From CAZKFG01 sp964551985 (lineage in GTDB: Bacteria > Bacillota > Negativicutes > Acidaminococcales > JAISLQ01), in NCBI GenBank assembly GCA_964551985.1, contig CAZKFG010000061.1:1-11283 (forward strand): a stretch of 11,283 nucleotides of DNA, written 5' to 3'. Positions 7,690-11,283 of the stretch are shown piece by piece (position 1 is the stretch's first letter; each line of letters begins with the position of its first letter). A model generated the notes under the pieces. It saw nothing but the letters and a program-made list of their open reading frames with translations, did no database searches and was not told the DNA's origin. Made by a program: the position numbers and the translations under genes.

Positions 7690-7750
7690 AAGCATACCCC
7701 CTTTCGAGGGCAAGACTTAACCGCCTACGTTCACGTAGCACCTTGTTGGT

Positions 7751-7759
7751 ATTATATCA
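7751..7759 (-). promoter_or_regulatory. Extended -10 promoter of the toxin mRNA
   Basis: On the minus strand TGATATAAT (7759-7751) is an extended -10 element. No good -35 box is visible at the right distance. Transcription would start near 7744 and give a leader of about 55 nt containing a CTACGTGAACGTAG hairpin and the hairpin that holds the ribosome site. The promoter lies just upstream of the spanin-like genes, on the opposite strand to them. Confidence 0.6.
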
Positions 7760-7784
7760 CATTCTAAAACAGAAGGTGATTAAA

Positions 7785-8156
7785 ATTGATAAGAAAAACA
7801 TTATTAGCTTTAGCGTTGGTCTTATCGTTGGCGTTATCGCCTGCTATATGCTATGGGGCAACTTATCAAATAACAGAGCAGGAACTCAGCCAATTAGAGA
7901 GCAACTTGACGAGGCAACAGAGCATAATCAATCAGCTCAAACTAGAGCTGCAAACGCTCAAGACGGAGTTGCCTCAAGCCAATCAGCAATTACAAATAGC
8001 ATTACAGCAGTTGAAGACAGCTCAAGACGAATTGAACAAAGCACAACAAGAATTAGTGTTATTGAAACTGGACTTGACGAGGCAGAAAGCCTCACTAGAC
8101 AAAGCCAACAAATTCTTGATAGCGTACGAAAAAGAGTTACGAAAAAAGACCAATAA
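7785..8156 (+). CDS. Overlapping coiled-coil protein with N-terminal membrane anchor (Rz/i-spanin-like)
   Basis: This second long frame overlaps the gene at 7786-8310 over nearly its whole length. Counted from an ATT codon at 7785 it gives 123 residues: a short positive N-terminus (DKKN), one membrane span (SFSVGLIVGVIACYMLW), then about 95 residues of heptad-like, Gln/Ser/Ala-rich coiled coil ending RKRVTKKDQ. That is the layout of an i-spanin (Rz). The start is the problem. Canonical in-frame starts are TTG 7743/7746 (no ribosome site) and GTG 7776 (inside the ribosome site of the other gene). ATT at 7785 is well spaced but rare. In support, the codons of the other frame change composition exactly where this frame ends. 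The alternative is a shadow of a repetitive coiled coil. Confidence 0.5.
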   Translation: MDKKNIISFSVGLIVGVIACYMLWGNLSNNRAGTQPIREQLDEATEHNQSAQTRAANAQDGVASSQSAITNSITAVEDSSRRIEQSTTRISVIETGLDEAESLTRQSQQILDSVRKRVTKKDQ

Positions 8157-8310
8157 TGGCATTGGTCTATCTATGATTACAGCAAAATCAGCAACATATA
8201 TTGGTACAACATTAAGTACAGCTAAGATTGATGTAGGCGGTATGGTTAAAATTAGCGGTACGGGAGATCAAAATCTTTTGTATCTAAATTACAAAGCTTT
8301 GGTGTGGTAA
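7786..8310 (+). CDS. Secreted coiled-coil protein of the lysis region (spanin-partner candidate)
   Basis: The TTG start at 7786 lies 6-7 nt after AAGGTGA (7773-7779). The 174-residue product has a clear Sec signal peptide (MIRKTLLALALVLSLALSPA, probable cleavage after CYGA at residue 25). A long Leu/Gln-rich coiled coil (about residues 30-118) follows, then a 50-residue non-coiled tail (GIGLSMITAKS ... LLYLNYKALVW). It should lie in the periplasm. There is a Cys at 22, but PAIC is a poor lipobox, so outer-membrane lipidation as in Rz1 is not supported. Position after the endolysin and the overlap with an anchored coiled-coil frame suggest a two-component spanin or tail-to-envelope bridge. A terminator follows 16 nt after the stop. 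Confidence 0.75.
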   Translation: MIRKTLLALALVLSLALSPAICYGATYQITEQELSQLESNLTRQQSIINQLKLELQTLKTELPQANQQLQIALQQLKTAQDELNKAQQELVLLKLDLTRQKASLDKANKFLIAYEKELRKKTNNGIGLSMITAKSATYIGTTLSTAKIDVGGMVKISGTGDQNLLYLNYKALVW

Positions 8311-8325
8311 AAAAAGAATAGCAAT

Positions 8326-8356
8326 AAAAAAACAGGACTTAATGCCCTGTTTTTTT
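8326..8356. terminator. Bidirectional terminator between convergent genes
   Basis: AAAAAACAGG (8327-8336) and CCTGTTTTTT (8346-8355) pair to form a stem. A-tracts on the left and T-tracts on the right let it work in both directions. It separates the plus-strand lysis cassette from the minus-strand gene ending at 8358. Confidence 0.8.
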
Positions 8357-8357
8357 A

Positions 8358-8762
8358 TTATAATTGTTTTTTAAAATCATAACATAATATTTCCCCTGGA
8401 CCTGTATAGTTATTTATATATACAGCACTAAGTCCACAATTAATTTTTAGTAAATCAGGGTTTAAATCAGACGTTTTAACTACTATGATTTTATCCATTT
8501 TTTGAAACTTAAATAAATAGCGGTTAATAAAACAAAGATTTTTGTCACGGCAAAAATAAATTCCTCGAACTGAATATAGCGAGTTACTCATTTTTAAATG
8601 TACTTGATTAGATCCTAAATATATATTTTCGGCATGTTCGCTAGTTGTAAAGTGAAAAAGATATTTTGGTGGTTTTCTATAAGGAAATAATATATATAGC
8701 AAGCTAACTAATGGTAAAATTATTAATAATATTAATTGATCATTTAAAAATGAATAAAACAT
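8358..8762 (-). CDS. Membrane-anchored protein with ADP-ribosyltransferase-like H-Y-E pattern
   Basis: This 134-residue protein has an ATG at 8762 and AAGGAG 7 nt upstream. Residues 10-26 are one membrane span (LILLIILPLVSLLYILF), followed by YRKPPK, which places the remaining roughly 105 residues in the cytoplasm or outside depending on topology. The soluble part contains YLFHFTTSEHAENI (H37), VRGIYFCRD (Y69) and GPGEILCYDF (E124). Spacing and surroundings recall the H-Y-E triad of PARP/ART folds, where a 'HxT', a 'GxYF' and a final 'E(x)IxxYD' occur in this order. It would be a very small ART, close in size to the HYD1-type toxin domains. It stands alone with its own promoter and terminator, like a phage moron. 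Activity is inferred from motifs only, and the C-terminal motif is the best support. Confidence 0.5.
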   Translation of the reverse strand: MFYSFLNDQLILLIILPLVSLLYILFPYRKPPKYLFHFTTSEHAENIYLGSNQVHLKMSNSLYSVRGIYFCRDKNLCFINRYLFKFQKMDKIIVVKTSDLNPDLLKINCGLSAVYINNYTGPGEILCYDFKKQL

Positions 8763-8828
8763 AGGATGCTCCTTTTGATAGATTTTTACGTGTCATATTT
8801 AAGTTTACTTTATAGTATGTTTGTTATA

Positions 8829-8857
8829 ATCTTATCATTTATATATACTTTTTTCAA
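8829..8857 (-). promoter_or_regulatory. Promoter of the minus-strand ART-like gene
   Basis: On the minus strand TTGAAA (8857-8852), a 17-nt spacer and TAAGAT (8834-8829) form a plausible promoter. It also has a TG at the extended -10 position. The start site would be near 8822, leaving a leader of about 60 nt. Bases 8763-9023 are otherwise a non-coding, very AT-rich divergent region. Confidence 0.55.
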
Positions 8858-8937
8858 ATTTTAAAAACTCATATAAAGTTTAGTTTGAAACTGAATAATA
8901 AAATACTTTAAAAAAATAAAAAATAACAATTTATAGG

Positions 8938-8966
8938 TTGACAAAATATGATATAATCGGTAAAAT
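8938..8966 (+). promoter_or_regulatory. Promoter of the XRE/ImmA-IrrE operon with flanking inverted repeat
   Basis: TTGACA (8938-8943), 17 nt, TAAAAT (8961-8966) is a strong promoter. An overlapping extended -10 (TGATATAAT, 8949-8957) could be a second one. A 7-bp inverted repeat, GTTGACA (8937-8943) and TGTCAAC (8982-8988), brackets the core promoter. The repeat is a candidate operator for the XRE protein encoded downstream. Confidence 0.6.
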
Positions 8967-9023
8967 AGTTGCAGTGAATCATGTCAACTAAATTACTGTT
9001 TTTTATAGGAAAAAGCAACCGAG

Positions 9024-9662
9024 GTGATTGGAATTTTTGAAACATTAGAAAAATCTTTTGAGAAAAAGGACGTACAAGTTATCGGATTGGCTGGGGTTAA
9101 AGCATATGAAGATGCTTATAGTATTTTAGAGAGCAATTATGTTTTAGCTACAAAAAGAGGGTTAGAACTACTACCTTTTCTAAGAAATACTTTGTATGAC
9201 TTAATGATTATTGAGCTTTGCAAAATGAATGAAATCTCTTTTAAGTATGAAGAAAAATTAAACAAAGCACTTAACTGTCATCATGCTTTATTTATTGGTG
9301 ATAAGTGTCAATTTTCATTATGTCAAGTTTCTTACAAATATGAATTTCCAAGAAGTGCTATATATCGTTCTAATTATGCAGCTAATAATGAACAAGTTTT
9401 ATTTAAAGAATTAGAAGAAGAGTTAGACTACTCAAGGGCATACGCAATTCTTACTCACGGAGGCGTAAAGGATGCATTATCTTTTGCTCGTTTGGGTTTA
9501 CCATTAAAAGACCAAAGAAGATGGAATGGTCTGCAAATGAAGGTTTTTGATCGAGATTTAATAAAATATACTAAAGATGATGTAAAAAAGATAGATGTAA
9601 TTAAGCCAAAATTGAAAGATATCAAGGATAATATGATGGATAAATTTGGCATTAGTATTTAA
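9024..9662 (+). CDS. Hypothetical 212-residue protein, first gene of the XRE/ImmA-IrrE operon
   Basis: I do not recognise this family. The protein is soluble, with no signal or membrane segment. Its N-terminal half is mostly helical and hydrophobic (AYSILESNYVLATKRG, then LPFLRNTLYDLMIIELCK at about residues 49-66). The middle has an aromatic patch (SYKYEFPRSAIYRSNYAAN). Further on comes LTHGGVKDALSFARLGLPLKDQRRWN (about 142-167), and the tail is Lys/Asp-rich. The start is uncertain: GTG 9024 is inside its own best ribosome-site candidate (GAGGTG, 9021-9026), an in-frame stop at 9006 rules out anything further upstream, and the only codon at ideal spacing is ATT 9033. The next gene is an XRE-metallopeptidase fusion 28 nt downstream. 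Such regulators often accompany a toxin or effector they control, so this could be the effector; that is inference. Confidence 0.75.
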   Translation: MIGIFETLEKSFEKKDVQVIGLAGVKAYEDAYSILESNYVLATKRGLELLPFLRNTLYDLMIIELCKMNEISFKYEEKLNKALNCHHALFIGDKCQFSLCQVSYKYEFPRSAIYRSNYAANNEQVLFKELEEELDYSRAYAILTHGGVKDALSFARLGLPLKDQRRWNGLQMKVFDRDLIKYTKDDVKKIDVIKPKLKDIKDNMMDKFGISI

Positions 9663-9690
9663 CTATCAAATGTCTTAAAGGGTGATTTTT

Positions 9691-10833
9691 TTGAAAAACA
9701 AAAAAAATTTTTTAAGTAATATTGTTAATGAAAAACTTAAAGAGGCACGTTTAGCAAGAGGTTATAATACAAATGAACTTGCAAAATTGTTTGGAGTGAC
9801 AAGACAAGCTATCAATAAGTATGAGCAGGGACAAATGAATCCAAATCCTGAAATTATGAAAAAATACTTAGATAATTTAAATTTTTCTATGGCTTATTAT
9901 GTAACACCTATATGCCAATCAACTAAAAATGAAAGTGCTATTTTATTTAGGTCTTTAGCAACAGCAACAGAGTCGTCAAGAAATATGGTGGCTGTAAGAG
10001 CTGAATGGATTAAAAGAATTATTATGTTTTTTGAAAAATATATAGATTTTCCTAAAACTGGTTTTAATAGAGCTTTGCATAAAGAAATTTATTGTGATGA
10101 TGATATAGAAGAATTAGCAGAAAGATTAAGAATGGAATGGAAGATAGGGTTTGGACCAATAGATAATATTTCAGTATTATTGCAAAATCATGGTGCTATA
10201 ATTGCAAAAACAAATTTATATGTAGAAAAATCTGATGCTTGTTCAAAGTGGGTAGATAAAAAACCTATAATATTTTTAACGTCAAACAAATCTGCTGTGC
10301 ACTCTAGATTTGATTTAGCACATGAATTAGGACACTTTATACTTCATAATATTGACATAAAAGAGTATTTAGATCAAAAAAATATAAAATTATTGGACAA
10401 GGAAGCTAATCGTTTTGCAGGGGCATTTTTATTGCCTAGGTCAACTTTTGTAAAGGAGATTGTATCTACATCTTTAGATTATTTTATTGAATTAAAAAAA
10501 AGATGGAAGGTATCTATTGCAGCAATGATCTATAGATGCAAAGATTTGGGTATACTTTCTGAGTCTCAAACAAGCTACTTATGGAAACAAATGGTTACAA
10601 GAAAAATAAGAATTAAAGAGCCGTTAGATGATAAAATTGTATTTGAAGAGCCAACAATACTTAAAGATGCTTTTGAATTATTAATAGAAAATAATATTAT
10701 GAATCCGTATGAAATTTTATCTAATTGTGATAATTTACCATTGGAAGATTTTTGTAGCTTAGTAAATATTTCAGAGGAAGCTTTTTTTGTTGATCAAAAA
10801 AATAAAAAACCTATACTGCATCTAATCAAATAA
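9691..10833 (+). CDS. XRE-family HTH regulator fused to ImmA/IrrE-type zinc metallopeptidase
   Basis: The TTG start at 9691 is chosen because AAAGGGTGAT (9677-9686) lies just upstream; a GTG at 9682 is inside that site. The 380-residue product has an XRE helix-turn-helix at about residues 10-60 (LKEARLARGYNTNELAKLFG, then VTRQAINKYEQGQ). A middle region follows, then a COG2856/ImmA-IrrE peptidase domain with HELGH at 211-215 and a likely third zinc ligand E238 in DKEANRFAGAFLLP. The last 100 residues (after SYLWKQMV) are additional. Relatives either cleave a repressor to release phage or defence genes, or act as antitoxin-like regulators. Position between an unknown gene and a DGQHR gene in one operon, behind a promoter with an inverted repeat, suggests that it controls its own operon. 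Confidence 0.9.
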   Translation: MKNKKNFLSNIVNEKLKEARLARGYNTNELAKLFGVTRQAINKYEQGQMNPNPEIMKKYLDNLNFSMAYYVTPICQSTKNESAILFRSLATATESSRNMVAVRAEWIKRIIMFFEKYIDFPKTGFNRALHKEIYCDDDIEELAERLRMEWKIGFGPIDNISVLLQNHGAIIAKTNLYVEKSDACSKWVDKKPIIFLTSNKSAVHSRFDLAHELGHFILHNIDIKEYLDQKNIKLLDKEANRFAGAFLLPRSTFVKEIVSTSLDYFIELKKRWKVSIAAMIYRCKDLGILSESQTSYLWKQMVTRKIRIKEPLDDKIVFEEPTILKDAFELLIENNIMNPYEILSNCDNLPLEDFCSLVNISEEAFFVDQKNKKPILHLIK

Positions 10834-10844
10834 AAAGTTTAACT

Positions 10845-11201
10845 ATGATACAATTAATTGATACTAAAAATATGGATTTTATTTTTGTTTTTTCTACTCG
10901 AGATTGCTATAAACTTTTTTCGGGCGTTTGCTCATTAGAAATAGAAGAAAAACCGCAAATAGATGAAAAAAATCAAGCTTACTGCGGTAAATGGAATTAT
11001 TGTAGAGGTATGTACCAAGCACTTCTAGAAAAAAGATTACCTACACAAGATATAAGAGTGCAAAAATGGCTTTGCGGGCATCATACTATAATTGATGGAC
11101 AACATAGGATATGTATGGCGAGAAGTAAACAAATAGAATCTATGATAATTAATTTATCACTAGCTGATTCTTTTTGTGGACGATGCAGCAGTAAAATTTA
11201 A
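10845..11201 (+). CDS. Small Cys-rich protein with DGQHR motif
   Basis: The 118-residue frame starts at an ATG 11 nt after the previous stop. No good ribosome site is visible, so it may depend on translation of the gene before it. The key feature is WLCGHHTIIDGQHRICMAR at about residues 75-93. The DGQHR string is the hallmark of DndB-like/DGQHR-domain proteins and resembles the ParB/sulfiredoxin nucleotide-binding loop. Cys residues at 47, 53, 77, 90, 111 and 114 (the last two as CGRC) could hold zinc. The protein is far shorter than DndB. It could be a stand-alone nucleotide- or nucleic-acid-binding module. I cannot assign a function. It ends 27 nt before a terminator, closing the operon. 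Confidence 0.75.
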   Translation: MIQLIDTKNMDFIFVFSTRDCYKLFSGVCSLEIEEKPQIDEKNQAYCGKWNYCRGMYQALLEKRLPTQDIRVQKWLCGHHTIIDGQHRICMARSKQIESMIINLSLADSFCGRCSSKI

Positions 11202-11228
11202 AACTCCCCCACCGAGCCTAGCGTAAAT

Positions 11229-11255
11229 AGCCCCTTTACGGGGCTTATTTTTTTT
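11229..11255 (+). terminator. Terminator of the XRE/ImmA-IrrE operon
   Basis: AGCCCC (11229-11234) and GGGGCT (11240-11245) form a GC-rich stem with loop TTTAC. It is followed by TA and a run of eight T. Confidence 0.9.
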
Positions 11256-11283
11256 CGCCCCAAAATTTATATTATTTTTTCAA

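Noticed and set aside
7743..7784. TTG at 7743 as the start of the overlapping coiled-coil frame
   Set aside because: No ribosome site precedes it, it lies within the toxin promoter and leader-hairpin region, and the extra residues (LVLYHILKQKVIK) look unlike a protein N-terminus of this type.
8938..8957. TTGACA 8938 paired with TATAAT 8952 as one promoter
   Set aside because: The spacer is only 8 nt. TTGACA pairs properly with TAAAAT at 8961, and TATAAT can only work as an extended -10 on its own.
1..11283. CRISPR arrays, tRNA or rRNA genes, IS transposases, attachment sites
   Set aside because: No regularly spaced repeats, cloverleaf, rRNA-like tracts, transposase motifs or clear att duplications were seen; the att core may lie outside the window.

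Overview
The window is the right-hand part of an AT-rich bacteriophage or prophage genome. The host is probably a diderm Firmicute (Negativicutes-like). The low GC content, A/T-ending codons, strong AGGAGG-type ribosome sites and TTG starts fit Firmicutes. An apparent spanin-like envelope pair would only make sense in a host with an outer membrane. The host assignment is an inference; no rRNA or tRNA is present.

Layout. Bases 1-5883 are the 3' end of one giant gene whose 5' end lies outside the window. It encodes a 'polyvalent' phage protein: an SF2/SNF2-like helicase half, a coiled-coil region, a zincin-like metallopeptidase domain (HEAFH), a linker, and a long C-terminal region resembling the LPD38 type found in virion-injected phage proteins. 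A small out-of-frame gene (2843-3055) appears to be nested in the linker. After back-to-back terminators comes a minus-strand YefM-YoeB type II toxin-antitoxin pair (5983-6539) with a consensus promoter and a perfect 22-bp operator palindrome. The toxin gene carries an in-frame 54-nt insertion bounded by GGTGG repeats.

Bases 6616-8310 look like the lysis cassette: a muramidase-like endolysin, a 56-residue tail-anchored membrane protein (holin candidate), and two secreted or membrane coiled-coil proteins encoded in overlapping frames of the same DNA (Rz/Rz1-like). Between the holin candidate and the spanin-like pair sits a compact type I toxin-antitoxin locus: a 21-residue hydrophobic peptide on the minus strand and a convergent antisense RNA with a perfect-consensus promoter and a shared terminator stem.

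Beyond a bidirectional terminator the DNA becomes even more AT-rich and carries cargo. A minus-strand, membrane-anchored protein has an H-Y-E pattern like ADP-ribosyltransferases (8358-8762). A plus-strand three-gene operon (9024-11201) follows: an unknown 212-residue protein, an XRE-HTH/ImmA-IrrE metallopeptidase fusion, and a small Cys-rich DGQHR-motif protein. The operon ends in a strong terminator. It is the best candidate here for an undescribed regulatory, toxin-antitoxin or defence module. Assignments rest on motif recognition by eye; no database search was possible.
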